Of a stretch of 64,000 nt of DNA, positions 48,384 through 61,760 are shown in pieces (the first letter of the stretch is position 1; every line of letters starts with the position of its first letter). The position numbers and the translations under genes are program-made. Source of the stretch: Cephalopachus bancanus (Eukaryota > Chordata > Mammalia > Primates > Tarsiidae); assembly GCA_027257055.1 (NCBI GenBank), contig JAPVLO010000277.1, forward strand, positions 4,216,001 through 4,280,000, in the 5' to 3' direction. Under the pieces are notes generated by a model. That model was not told the origin of the DNA. It saw only the letters and a list, made by a program, of their open reading frames with translations, and ran no database searches.

Positions 48384-48643
48384 CTGTTTCCAAAGGGGTA
48401 AATGTTAAAAACAAAGATGATAGTTAAATATTTGTTGTCCATTTTTTTCCACAATTTTCAATTTGAAATGGAAATCGAGTATCGTCCACGGGCAGCCTGC
48501 TAATTGAACAAGCTGAGCAGGCAGAATGTACACACTGTCACCGCTGTTTGAACAAGCCCAGCTGATGGGAGGTTCTCAAGAAGAAATTGCATTGTTTTCC
48601 TCCTCCGACCTTGGATGAAAACCTGGGCGTCCCTGACTTTTCT

Positions 48644-48718
48644 GGGTTAGGGTTAGGGTTGGGGTTAGGGTTAGGGTTACGGTTAGGTTAGGGTTAGGGT
48701 TAGAATTAGGGTTAGGGT
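48644..48718 (+). repeat. Interstitial telomeric repeat (TTAGGG)n
   Basis: About 13 units of gggtta with a few variants (gggttg, ggtta, gaatta). It runs in the TTAGGG sense on plus. Short arrays of this sort mark repaired breaks or telomerase action inside chromosomes, or lie near ends. Confidence 0.95.
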
Positions 48719-48728
48719 AACCTCTTCT

Positions 48729-49008
48729 TTTTTTGGAGTTGGAGTCTCACTGTGTCGCCCAGACTGGAGTGGCCGCTCCTGGCCACCGCAGCCTCGACCT
48801 GCTGGGCTCTGGCGATCCTTCCGCCTCAGCCTTCCGAGTAGCTGGAACTACAGGCACGTGCTACCACACCTGGCTCATTTTTGATTTATTGTGGAGATGA
48901 GGTCTCGCCCAGTTACCCAGGCGGGTCTCGAACCCGCAGGCTCTGGCAATCCACTCACCTCAGCCTCCCAAAGGCTCAGGATTACAGGCTGAGCCACCGA
49001 GCCCGGCT
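48729..49008 (-). mobile_element. Alu inserted at the telomeric array edge
   Basis: Duplication agggtaacctcttct (48714-48728) and agggcgacctcttct (49009-49023). The first copy includes the last telomeric unit, so the array was there before the Alu. Confidence 0.95.
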
Positions 49009-49023
49009 AGGGCGACCTCTTCT

Positions 49024-49723
49024 ACATATTTTGTGCCCTTCTTTTTCTTAGAACATCTCAAGGTCATCTCGGTTTTAGAATGGCCGATCCTAGATGCCAC
49101 CCACACTCCCAGGGTGAGACTTTTCCCTCTCTGTAGGGCCGGCTTGTGGGGTGCCAGTACCTGCTCCCCACTCCCTGAAGGACAAGGGCTGAGGGCTCTT
49201 GTGTCAGAGAGAAGAGAGGAATGAGCCTTGGGAGACTACCTGGCCTTGTTCTCCCTGTGTCCCCAAGGGTTGGGACGGTGAAGAGGCCCCGCTCCTCTAC
49301 TCTGCGTGGCCACTTGTTCTCTCTGAAGCTGCAGGAGTTGGAGGGGTTGGGGGAGACTTTCAGTTTCTCCTCGCTGTGGCCTCCGGGCCCTCTATGACCC
49401 CTGCTGACCTAGCCCTGGACACCTCTTGCTGGCTTCCACTGCTGCGTGCCATTTTGCTCATCTCGGGCTTCTGGGGACACTCACACTCCATGTCCGATGC
49501 ATTCTAGGAGAGTCGGTCCCTTTCTTCTCTCCTCCCTGTTCCAGTTCCTCCCGCTTCCCCCGAGGGGCTTTCAGAACCTTCTAGGTTTCCCTGGAGCGAG
49601 ACCCTGTGCCCACGCATCAGGGACACCCAGCCAGCTCTCGGGGTCCTGCAGAAGTCTCTTCAGGGGAGGGGCAGCCACCACCTCTTCTCTTCGAGAAAAG
49701 GGGTGGGTCTCCTCGTGCATCAG
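49024..49723. other. Unassigned GC-rich sequence
   Basis: Open frames of about 100 codons overlap in several registers; none recognisable. Confidence 0.4.
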
Positions 49724-49737
49724 ATTATCTCTAGAAA

Positions 49738-50356
49738 GAGCCCAGGAAGGAGGGTGAGTGGAGGACGCTCGGGTCTTGGGGGCCTAGGCCGCTAAGACTG
49801 GAGTGTGTGTGCTGGGCTTGCCTGGAGGTCTAGGCCGGAGGAGCATTCAGCTACGTCCGCACCCACCATAATGCGGGCCCACGTAAAAACAAGACCCTGT
49901 GCTATGAAGTTCCCATGCTGATTGATCCTGAATTGGAAAAAAAAAAAACTGAAAGCGAATAAAGCATCTTTAGAGTCAGAATATGAGAAAATAAAAGACC
50001 CTACGTTGGGTGACTGGAAGAATATTCGAGGACCCAGGCCTTGGGACGATCCTGACCTCCACCAAGGAAGAAATCCAGAAATCCTTAACACTAAGACAAC
50101 CTGTCTATGCTGATTCTTTTTTTTCCTTTTAAAGTCAAAATGTTATCATAGGGTCTTCCCACTACATACTTTTATCTAGTGGAAAAATTTCACGTCTGCG
50201 GAAACTTGGATACGGGCCATTTGATGGCAGATATTCTTGATAAAGATGAATTATAGGTCTTTATACCCGCCAGCAATTCTATTTGCAAATGAAAGTAACA
50301 GTGTTGGCCACATGTATTTTACACCTTTCAGTAAAAAAAGTGAATCCTGAAAAAAA
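49738..50356 (+). pseudogene. COX16: COX16 processed pseudogene
   Basis: Intronless copy of the mRNA for COX16, a small single-pass protein of the mitochondrial inner membrane needed for cytochrome c oxidase assembly. The perfect 14-bp duplication attatctctagaaa (49724-49737, 50357-50370) and a short A-tail show L1-driven insertion. The coding part starts at 49853, where the start codon is ACG. About 24 codons covering the membrane segment are missing between Pro-Met-Leu and Asp-Pro-Glu-Leu-Glu. The lysine codons after that have grown to 12 A, shifting the frame. The C-terminal half is well kept: [24 protein letters not shown]. The normal stop is lost; the next TGA is at 50111. It cannot make a working protein. 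Confidence 0.93.
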
Positions 50357-50525
50357 ATTATCTCTAGAAAATCCTGTCCCCACGTCTTCTCTCAGTCTCT
50401 AAGATGGCTTTTTATACCCTTGATCAGGATGAGAGGCTTAAGGGTAGAGTCCTCCGGCAGCCCGAGTCTGGGGCTCACCCAGCCAGCCCCTTCTCAGGAG
50501 CTTGGCCAGCGCTTCCACTTCGCCT

Positions 50526-50803
50526 TTTATTTTATTTTTATTTTTTTTGAGTTGGAGTCTCACTCGGTTGCCCAGACTGGAGTGCAGTGGCCACTCCCGG
50601 CCACCGCAGCCTCGACCTACTGGGCTCCGGCGATCCTTCCGCCTCAGCCTTCCGAGTAGCCGGAGCTACAGGCGCGCGCTACCACGCCCGGCTGATATTT
50701 TGATTGATTGTAGAGATGAGGTCTCGCTGCCCAGGCGGGTCTCGAACCCACGGGCTCAGGCGATCCACTCACCAGGATTACAGGCTGAGCCACTGAGCCC
50801 GGC
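50526..50803 (-). mobile_element. Alu, deletion subfamily
   Basis: Duplication ccacttcgcct at 50515-50525 and 50804-50814. It has ggtctcgctgcccaggcg and also lacks the cctcagcctcccaaagg word near its 5' end. Confidence 0.95.
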
Positions 50804-50837
50804 CCACTTCGCCTCTTAATACAGGTCAGGGAACAGC

Positions 50838-50960
50838 CCCTTCCCTCCACCTTCCCTCCCTTCTTCTCCCCCTCTCTTCTTCTCTCCTTCTCTCTCTTCC
50901 TCCCTTTCCTCTCCCTCCCGTCTCCTTTTCCCTCTGTCCCTTCCTTCCTTTTCTCCTCTA
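50838..50960 (+). repeat. Polypyrimidine tract
   Basis: Over 110 nt of almost only C and T, no fixed unit. Long homopyrimidine tracts can form triplex DNA. Confidence 0.9.
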
Positions 50961-51892
50961 CTGCCTTCTTCACGGTCCCATCACTCTGGCCACTCTGCCT
51001 TCCCTGCCCACCCGGTGACATCCAAGACAGATCCCTTGACCCCTGGTCTTGGCCGTATCAGCAGCCTCATTTCACTTAAAAGTCTGCCCTGGCCTCGAGC
51101 AGACCTGCCCTCTTGGGCCCAAGCCCCCAGCCCCTCCTGCTGCCGCTCTGCCCAAGTGGACGGGGTGACGCCCGCGGATGGGAGGGGCTGCCATGAGGCC
51201 ACGGGCGACTCTCCATCTCACGGAGGGGGCGCGTTTCTGGGTCTGGAGAGGCTTTGCCAGGGCCTCCGTGCCACGCTGGCTCCTGCTGTCTGCCGCTTCT
51301 CTCCCACCCTCACCCCTTCTGCATCTCAATCTTCCGCCGGGTCCCGGAGCCCCTGCAAACGCTCTTCTTGACTCAAGCAGGCTGGGCTGTTGGCTCTGTG
51401 GGAACAGGTGCATCCTCGCCCACACAGACACAGCTGCCCCTTCCCTCACCCTTCTGTCCCTATGGTCCCTGGTGCCCCCCCACCCCTGAGAATCCTCCTT
51501 CAGTGGCAGATACCAGGCTCTGTCCCTGTGCACGCCACCTCTCGAGCTTATGCAGCTGGAGGGAGACACTTGCTTGCCATCTTTCTTGGAGACTCCTCAG
51601 TTGGCTTGAGGGAGGCGGGTGCCTCCTCTCCTCCCCTCCCAGGAATTCCCTTCAAACCATTTCCTGCTTTTTCTTTTTAGGCGGTGGTGTCCAGCCAGAT
51701 TGGTTCTGCTGGAGCTTATTGGGTTATAGGTTCTGCTTTAGCTTGTTAAATCCCCACAGTTTATTAAATCCCAGCTCCCTGTCGAAGGGGAGGTCCTGTC
51801 TCCATCATTCTGTCTGGGGACTTCAGCCACAATTCCGAGACACTGGAAAGAACGTCACCATCACATCCTGTGTGAAGCATGTTTTATACACT
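50961..51892. other. Unassigned GC-rich sequence
   Basis: CpGs are fairly common at 51050-51350. The two longest open frames of the window (51254-51925 plus, 51072-51569 minus) overlap here on opposite strands and show no family resemblance, so I do not call a gene. Confidence 0.4.
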
Positions 51893-52110
51893 AAAACGTC
51901 ACTTATCGGTGGGGTCACGTTATGAGAAATGCGTCATTAGGCGATTTCGCTGTTGTGTGAACACCAAAGCGTATATTTACACACACCTAGATGGTCTAGC
52001 CTACACACTAGGCTGCGTGGTATAGCCCACTGCCCCTTGGCTACAAACCTGTACTGATGTGACTATACTGAATACTGCAGGCAACTGTAACACAGTGGTC
52101 ATTTGAAATG
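51893..52110. repeat. Ancient repeat, probably DNA-transposon type
   Basis: Words atgcgtcattaggcgatttc, gtgtgaacaccaaagcgta, cctagatggtctagcctac and gaatactgcaggcaactgta belong to a common primate repeat that I remember but cannot name with certainty. Confidence 0.5.
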
Positions 52111-52219
52111 TTGATACATGTTCTTTTAATATTTGCTAGCTTATATATTTGGATATTGCTTCTTTATGACAGATATGACGTCATTGTGGGTCATCTACTG
52201 TATCAGAATAAAGTTTTAT

Positions 52220-54560
<2,341 letters not shown>

Positions 54561-54574
54561 TGTAATAAGTCTTG

Positions 54575-55265
54575 GCTGTCTGCTCACGATTAAGAGGGGG
54601 AGAAGAACCAGAAAGCCGAGAGGGCAGGGCTTGGTTTCTGGTGAGGGCTCTCTTCTTGGCTTGAAGACAGTAGCCTTCTTTTTTTTTTTTGAGTTGGAGT
54701 CTCACTCTGTCGCCCAGACTGGAGTGCAGTGGCCGCTCCCAGCCACCGCAGCCTCGACCTGCCGGGCTCCGGTGATCCTTCCGCCTCAGCCTTCCGAGTA
54801 GCCGGAATTACAGGCATGTGCTACCACGCCCGGTTGATTTTTTTTTATTTATTGTAAAGATGAGGTCTTGCTGCCCAGGCAGGTCTGGAACCCGCAGGCT
54901 CAGGCAATCCACTCACCTCAGCCTCCCAAAGGCGCGGGATTACAGGCTGAGCCACTGAGCCCGACTGTGTTTTCACATGGTGGTGGGAGGAGAACAGAGA
55001 CAGAGGGGGGGAGAGAGAGAGAGAGAGAGACAGAGAGACAGAGGGGAAGGGGAAGAAGAAGAAGAGGGAAAGGGAGAGGGATGGGGCAGAGAGAACTGCA
55101 CTGGCTCTCTGGAGTCTCTTCTTTTAAAGACACCAAGAAAATTGAATCAGGCCCATTTAACTTTCTCTCCACCAAGGTCCTATCTCCAAATACAGTCACA
55201 TTGGGTGCTGGCTTCAAGATAGGAATTTTGGGGAGACACACATTTTCAGCCCGTAACGATGGGGC
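54575..55265 (-). repeat. MLT1-like LTR split by an Alu
   Basis: Left part: ggtttctggtgagggctctc and ttggcttgaagacagtagcc. Right part: tgttttcacatggtggtgg, tcctatctccaaatacagtc, and cattttcagcccgtaac. A (GA)n stretch (54999-55060) has grown inside the right part. Confidence 0.65.
54680..54964 (-). mobile_element. Alu, deletion subfamily, inside MLT1
   Basis: ggtcttgctgcccaggca and aaaggcgcggg mark it as the same subfamily as 40506 and 50526. Confidence 0.93.
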
Positions 55266-55900
55266 TTATTGATCGTGAGCTTTGCCATGGAGTGATCCAT
55301 TCGGTTGCTTTTGAGGAACGCTACAGGACAGTATCTTTGGGTCCTTCCTCTATCTTTGGACTTCCTGAGGCTGCTCAGATTCTCCAGAAGAGTCTTTCAA
55401 TGTCCTGCCTGTAGGGAAAAGGTCTAGCTATCAGCACTCAGAAAAACGGAGTTACGAAGAGGGATGAAAATCTCAGTATTGAACATTCGATATGCATAGG
55501 CTCATTTAATCACCCTGTTCTCGGTCATGTAACCCACACCTTCAACTTTGTCTGGAGTCCTCTCATCCAAAGATCCTCTGTTTGAGACGGGCCAGATAAC
55601 CCACCTCCAGGCAGTTGCTGGGGTGGGAACAGAGCCCTCCCTCCTGGTGCGAAACGGGCGTGGGGACCTAGGGATCTAATGACTGCTGAACAACTTCTCA
55701 CCAGTTTTCCCTATCCTGGCCTCTTCCCTTCCTCCTTCATTCCTTCGGCTAGGGTCTGCCAGTTCCTGGAGCTTTGGTTGTTTCTGCAGTTTAACGGTGC
55801 TGGCTGTGAACTTTCTCACTGCCAGCCTCAGCTGCTAAGTCAGTTACTACTCGTTCATCAGCTTTGCTTATTTTTCTGTTGTTTTTCATCTGCTTTATAG
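55266..55900. other. Unassigned sequence
   Basis: Nothing recognised. Confidence 0.4.
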
Positions 55901-55901
55901 G

Positions 55902-56194
55902 TTTTTTTTTTTTGAGCTGGAGTCTCACTCCATTGCCCAGGCTGGAGTGCAGGGGCACGCTCACAGCCACCCCGGCGTCGACCTGCTAGGCTCCAGTGAT
56001 TCTGCCACCCCAGCCTTCCAAGTAGCTGGAACTACAGGCGCGTGCTACCACGCCTGGCTAATTTTTCTTGATTTATTGTGGATACGAGGTCTTACCAAGT
56101 TGCCTGGGCTGGGCTTGAACCCTTGGGCTCAGGCAATCCACTCACCTCGGCCTCCCAAAGTGCTGGGAGGACAGGCTGAGGCACAGAGCCTGTC
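55902..56194 (-). mobile_element. Alu, full length
   Basis: Flanked by gctttataggtttt and gctttatagctttt. The 5' end is altered (gaggcacagagcctgtc). Confidence 0.9.
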
Positions 56195-56531
56195 TGGCTT
56201 TATAGCTTTTAAAGCCTTATCACTTTTATCTCCTTTCTCTCTGTCTTTGTGGTTTTGTGTGTTAAAAATAAATAAATAAACTCAACTCCTTAATGTTAGT
56301 CTTGTATGCACTTTGGATGGAAGCGGAACTGGATGTGTGTGTTTGATCCTCCATTTTAACCCAGAAGCTTCCATTCTTTTTTATAATCGTAACATCTAGA
56401 GTTATTTAGTGTCAATCTTCTATGTAAGCAGATTGACTTACTACTGGTGCTTTCTTTTCACCTTACGCTTACTCCCAAGTTCTTTATCTGAATGTATCTC
56501 TTGGCTTTATGTCTTCATTAGAAGGCTTTTC

Positions 56532-57088
56532 TTTCTTATAACTGTTATTTTAAAGATGTGGGGTACAGTTCAGGGTTAGGTATACAAATAGTCATTATAC
56601 AGGTAAAGTTAGGGCCTCACTTTGGTCCCCACTTCGCCTGGTTTGAGGTCAGGTACCCTTATTGAAGAAGTGTGTCCCTTCCCCCTCCCCTGGCATTTTC
56701 CTACTACTGCCAATTCCTTTCTTATAGTATTATGATTAATTTTCCAGGGTCCACTTTTGAGTGAGAACATGTGGTACTCAGTTGTTTCTGTGATAGATCA
56801 CCAAGTATGACAGACTCTACATCCATCCAGGTTGCTGCGAAGTCCATATGTTTATCCTTCTTTATTGCTGCACAATATTCCATCGTGTATATATAGCACA
56901 TTTTTTTTTATCCAGTCCACTTTCAATGGGCAGCACGGTTAATAATTTTGCTATTGTGAACAATACTGCAATAAACATGCGTGTGCAGGTGTCTTTTTCA
57001 TAGATACCCTTTTCTCTCCTACCTTGGAGAGGTGAATCCTCTCTTAGACACTTCTCAAAAGAAGACATATGAGCGGTCAACAGATACA
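56532..57088 (-). mobile_element. L1 with 5' inversion
   Basis: 56550-57003 is antisense L1 (3'UTR, then gagtgagaacatgtggtac, ttgctgcacaatattccatc, ataaacatgcgtgtgcagg). From 57045 to 57088 the text turns to sense L1 (cacttctcaaaagaagaca, gagcggtcaacagatac). The repeat agaaggctt at 56520-56528 and 57089-57097 encloses both. This is the twin-priming pattern of L1. Confidence 0.8.
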
Positions 57089-57097
57089 AGAAGGCTT

Positions 57098-58218
57098 CTC
57101 AAAGGTCCATTGGCAGCTGTGCCAAGAAGCGGTCCGAGGTAGGTGAGGTTGGGGGCAAACAACATCTGCTGGGCAGATGGTAGCTTCAAGACAGATCCAT
57201 TTCCAACCCAACTGCCAGCTGGAAATGCTTCATTTTAGAAATTCTAGAGGCACCACTCATAGGTATGAGAGTTCTTGAGTCTCTGCAAGTTTGCAAATGC
57301 CGGTTTGTTGCCCTCATAGCCATCTCTCTGACTAGCTTTGTGGCTTTGGCTCTTTCGCTTACTTGTTTTGAAGCTCGATTTCTCATCTGTCAAGCGGAGA
57401 CCCCAATTTGAGGTCTATATCTCAGAGGACCCTTGTGACGGTGACACTGGGCACAGCTGCTTAACACACCCTCACGTCCCTTTCTTCCTCCCTTTCCCCA
57501 AAGTGTCCCAGTCCTTTCTTCTCTTCAGGTAGATGGAGATGACTGTTTGCCTGCTGCCCCTGCACTCCAGACATGCAGTGACTCCGACAGAGGCAGAAGC
57601 AAGCCTGGAACCCAGGTGTCTGAGTGGCTGGCCAGTCTTTCTTGGGGGGGGTCCGAGTGCTGAGTTCCCGTCCCCTGCCTTCCCTGATGGTGACAGCAGG
57701 TATTGTCGAGTCTCCCCAGCGCTCGTTTTCTAACTTGGCAGACAGGATGAGCCCCGAGACAAGAAGATGGGCGTCTCTGCAGGGCTGTAGCTGGTGTAGG
57801 ACTCTGACTTGATGAGTACCTTACATGAGGGGAGAAGAGATAAGGTGCGGTCACCTCTAACCTCAATAAAGGATGTTCACGCTCCAATGCCTTCCCATGA
57901 GCAGGCGTCTTAACGTTTCGTGACGGGACTTGATCGCGACTGAACATGCCGCTGCCTTCTGAATGAGAGAGGTCAAGCACCAGAGAGGTTGGCCCTTCCC
58001 AGCTCTAGGAAGTCAGGCCGTGAATGAAGGATTGAGAAGTTTGGAGGCTGGACAGCTAAGGGAGGGACACGAAAGTCATCATCTTGTGGAAAAGATTGCA
58101 AAGAAGCACAGCTTAGTATCAAGCCAACAAATTTGTGCAGCCTTCTTGCTTCCTACCTAATTCCAGGTATCGTGACAATGAGAACATCAAAGGGTAGAAG
58201 AGCCAGAGGCCCTGCTTA
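57098..58218. other. Unassigned sequence
   Basis: A 151-codon open frame on minus (57525-57980) is opposed by others on plus and is not recognisable. No clear repeat. Confidence 0.4.
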
Positions 58219-58230
58219 AATCAACGGTGA

Positions 58231-58520
58231 TGCCCGGGTTCGGTGGCTCAGCCTGTCATCCCAGCACTTTGGGAGGCCAAGGTGAGTTCGAGACCAGCCC
58301 AGCCAACTTGGCGAGACCTCTTCTCTACAATAAATCAAAATGAGCCAGGCGTGGTAGCGCGCGCCTGTCGTTCCGGCTACTCGGAAGGCTGAGGCGGAAG
58401 GATCACCGGAGCCCCGCAGGTGGACGCTGGGGTGGCGGTGAGCATGCCACTGCGCTCCAGCCTGGGCGACAGAGTGAGACTCCGACTCAAAAAAAGAAGA
58501 AAACACCAAAAACCAAAATG
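58231..58520 (+). mobile_element. Alu with left-arm gap
   Basis: Duplication aatcaacggtga (58219-58230) and aatcaaccgtga (58521-58532). About 25 bp is missing between ggccaaggtgag and ttcgagacc. Confidence 0.94.
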
Positions 58521-58670
58521 AATCAACCGTGACATCTGCAGACAGTGGACGACTAGGCGGTCATCACAAAGGATGAGGTGATGGAAATGGAGAAATGCAT
58601 ACTGACATTTTGCAGAGTAAAAAAGGTCACAAAGCGGCACGCACAGGATGCCCGTCTTATGTGAAACAGA

Positions 58671-58671
<1 letters not shown>

Positions 58672-58715
<44 letters not shown>

Positions 58716-58721
58716 CGCGTG
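58672..58721 (+). repeat. (GT)n(GC)n dinucleotide run
   Basis: About 18 GT units followed by 6 GC units, a strictly alternating purine-pyrimidine run of the kind that can take the Z form. Confidence 0.95.
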
Positions 58722-59095
58722 CAGGGGGAGACGCCTGGAAGGCTGTTCATCTCAATGTTAACCATGGCTGTCTGGTGGTGGGATTTCAGTTACTTGGTGC
58801 TTTTCCATCTCATTTCCATTTGTTATGATGAGCACGCATGAGTTTTAGAGCCCCCAAAAGCTATTTTCATTTAAATGGCAAGAGCAGGCTCTTTCTTTGC
58901 TTCGCATTCTCTCTCAACAAAATCATCCGCTTTCGCTGCCGCCGATTGTGAATGCCGGGATGATGATAATAGGACTTCCCTCGCAGGCTGCTGTGAGCAT
59001 GAAGCCGTGTGAAGGCACAGTCTTGCTGCTGGTGCCTGCCTGCGTTCTCTCGAACGCAAGCTGACTGGGAACATCTTCTAAAAAGGGAAATGTGG

Positions 59096-59199
59096 GGCTG
59101 GGTGCGGTGGCTTATTTCTGTAATCCCAGTGCTTTGGGAGGCCAAGGCAGGAGGATCGTTTGAGGCCAGAAGTTCAAGACTAGCCTGGGGAACAGAGTA
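59096..59199 (+). repeat. Old Alu left monomer
   Basis: gctgggtgcggtggcttatt through gggaacagagtaag; only the left arm. Its A-rich tail resumes at 59506-59585 after an inserted Alu. Confidence 0.85.
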
Positions 59200-59211
59200 A
59201 GACCCATCTCT

Positions 59212-59493
59212 CTCTCTCTCTCTGAGTTGGAGTCTCACTCTTGTCACCCAGACTGGAGTGCAGTGTCACACTCACGGCCACTGCAGCCTCCATCTGCTGG
59301 GCTCAGGCAGTCCTTCCGCCTCAGCCTTCTGAGTAGCTGGAACTACAGGTGTGTGCTACCATGCCTGGCTAATTTTTGGATTTATTGTAGAGATGAGGTC
59401 TCACCAAGTTGCCCGGGCTGTGGGCTCAGGCAATCCTCTCACCTCGGCCTCCCAAAGTGCTGGGATTACAGGCTTGCAACACTGCGCCCAGTT
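59212..59493 (-). mobile_element. Alu inserted into the tail of another Alu
   Basis: Duplication agacccatctct at 59200-59211 and 59494-59505. A (CT)n stretch extends its T-tail. It faces the older monomer, giving an inverted pair. Confidence 0.94.
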
Positions 59494-59505
59494 AGACCCA
59501 TCTCT

Positions 59506-60051
59506 TAAGAGAAAGAAAAGGAAAATAAAAGAAAAGAAAAAGACAAGAGAAAGAAAGAAAGAAAAAGGAAGGAAGGAAGGAAGAATTAAGAACGTGGGAG
59601 AGGGTGGAATGGGAAATTCGTTATTGACTCAGGCTTGCAGCCTAAATCTAGCATTTAGTGGCTGACACCAGGGCTGCTGTGCTGTGCCCCTCTGGGGTGC
59701 CATTCAGACTCGAGTTCTGTCTTTGTGATCCCAAGATAATTTAGGAATCGTGGTCATGGCAACAGGGGGACGTGGTGGCTGCTTGTGATGCCAGGTCCGT
59801 TCGTTAAATGGGGGAGACCGTCGTTCCCCTTAAGGCCAGTGAGGGGTCCCCAGGATCGAGAACGTGGAGGACTGAGGCAGAGCCCGGGACACAGTGGAGG
59901 TTCAACAAATGGTTGCTCCTTCCCATGAACGATAAGGACACATTTTCCAGGTGGACAAGAAGGGTGTTCTAGGTCTGTAGAGACAAGGGCAGGAGATGAA
60001 GCTGCCTTTTGGGTAACAGTGATTAAGGTAAGATTTAGCAGCCAGCTTGCG
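59506..60051. other. A-rich tail, then unassigned sequence
   Basis: 59506-59585 is (A)n(GAAA/GGAA)n, the grown tail of the old monomer. The rest shows nothing recognisable. Confidence 0.5.
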
Positions 60052-60359
60052 TTTTTTTTTTTTTTTTTTTAAATCGGAGTCTCACTCCATTGCCCATGAC
60101 CACTCGTGTCAACCAATGGCAGTAGCACACTCGGCCACCCCAGCATCAACCTGCTGGGCTCCGGTGATCCTTCTGCCTCAGTCTTCCAAGTAACCGGAAC
60201 TACAGGTGCACACTACCACGCCCGGCTAATTTCTTGATTTATTTAGAGACGAGGTCTCGCCAAGTTGCCTGGGCTGGTCTTGAACCATGGGCTCAGGCAA
60301 TCCTCTCGCCTTGGCCTCCCAAAGTGCTGGGACATCAGGCTTGAGCCACCGTGCTGGGC
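60052..60359 (-). mobile_element. Alu with a 25-bp internal insertion
   Basis: Antisense Alu with extra sequence (atgaccactcgtgtcaacca) after the cattgccc word. Diverged at both ends. Confidence 0.88.
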
Positions 60360-60599
60360 AATTTGCTCCTTTTTTACAGGCATGAATTTGATTATTTGTC
60401 TACATCAAAATCAGTTTCTTTAAAAAGTGTGTAAGTTTAGTTTTTGGAAATGCCTCCACAGAAGGAAACACAAACATATTGCTGGTATACACAACTCTAC
60501 AATATCCTTCCACTCTGACCCATCCCCAAAGGCTGACAAACTCCCCTCAGAGGGACTGAGTGGACATAGCTACCTGCTCACATGGGGTTCAGCAATGCA

Positions 60600-60806
60600 T
60601 CCAACATTGGACAACTCTGCAAGAAGCCCTCAAAACAGAGGTATTTTAAGATGCTTTTTGCAGTAGTAATGTCAGCTAGTATCTTCACCCTTAAGTCACG
60701 GATTTAACAATGTGCAACCCTAGACTTATGTGACTAAAACAGAAAGACCACACAGAGGAGGGGGAGATAGGGTCTTGGAGCACCAGAGTTACTATTCATT
60801 TGACTT
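60600..60806 (+). repeat. Direct repeat, copy 1
   Basis: Shares about 200 bp with 62500-62692: ggtattttaagatg, tgcaaccctagactt, cagaaagaccacacagagga and gggtcttggagcacc. Roughly 80% alike by eye. Confidence 0.75.
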
Positions 60807-60889
60807 TGGCTTCTAGAAAAATTTAGAGATTCTAGCAAAAAACCAGACATTCTATTGTTGGCAGATAAGACGACATGGGTCAAACACTG

Positions 60890-61050
60890 CGCTTATTGCT
60901 ATTAGTAACAGCTAGGACTTCTATTGTGCACTTCATGCGACAGACCCGGCTCTAAGGACACTGGTACACGAGCTCGTTCAAGCCTCACCTACTACTGACT
61001 CCCACTTTACAGATGAAGACACTTGCAGACTTGACTGGTCACACATCAGT
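60890..61050 (+). repeat. MIR relic
   Basis: attagtaacagctaggactt, gtgcacttcatgcgacag, cactttacagatgaagaca, in MIR order. Confidence 0.65.
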
Positions 61051-61307
61051 AGAGAAGCCACTTCACTTGAGCAGCAACAACTGTTGACATGCCCTGTTTT
61101 ATCCAATGTGTCTCAAATCTTGGCCACGTTTGATTCTCACACTTGCCCTGAAGGTGTTTGTTTCATGTTACAGACGGAGACATCCTAGCTCAAAACAGGA
61201 TGGGAGGATTGCTCAAAGCTTCATGGCTAATGAGGCACCTAGGTTTTTGGAAACCAGATTTTGAGTTCCTTTTGTAAATTCAGGGATCTGTGAGGTTTTT
61301 TGCTTTT

Positions 61308-61590
61308 TTTTTTGGAGTTGGAGTCTCACTGTCACCCAGACTGGAGCGCAGTGGCCGCTCCCGGCCACCACAGCCTCGACCTGCTGGGCTCCGGCGATCC
61401 TTCTGCCTCTGCCTTCCAAGTAGCTGGAACTACAGGCGCGTGCTACCACGCCCAGCTAATTTTTTGATTTACTGTAGAGATGAGGTCTTGCCAAGTTGCC
61501 CAGGCGGGTCTTGAACCCATGGGCTCAGGCAGTCCACTCACCTCGGTCTCCCAAAGTGCAGAATGACAGGCTGAGCTACCGAGCCCGGCC
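61308..61590 (-). mobile_element. Alu, young family
   Basis: Duplication ttttttgctttt at 61296-61307 and 61592-61603. Confidence 0.94.
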
Positions 61591-61599
61591 TTTTTTTGC

Positions 61600-61760
61600 T
61601 TTTGTAATAACTTAATTTTACTGTAGATACTTGAGGTGCAAGTCAGGACCAGGTACGTGAGTAGCCCACATGCAGGGGAAGTTTGGGCCTCCAACTGGTC
61701 CTCCACTTCCCCAGCTGAGGACCAGGTACCTTTTGTGTTGCTATGAGCAACCCCCGCCCC
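61600..61760 (-). repeat. L1 3'-end fragment
   Basis: Antisense 3' untranslated text (ggaagtttgggcctccaac, ccccagctgaggaccaggta) related to 25793 and 56600. Confidence 0.6.

Noticed and set aside
51254..51925. Longest open frame in the window (223 codons, plus)
   Set aside because: It is opposed by a 165-codon frame on the other strand in a GC-rich stretch where stops are rare. No family resemblance, start context or splice support.
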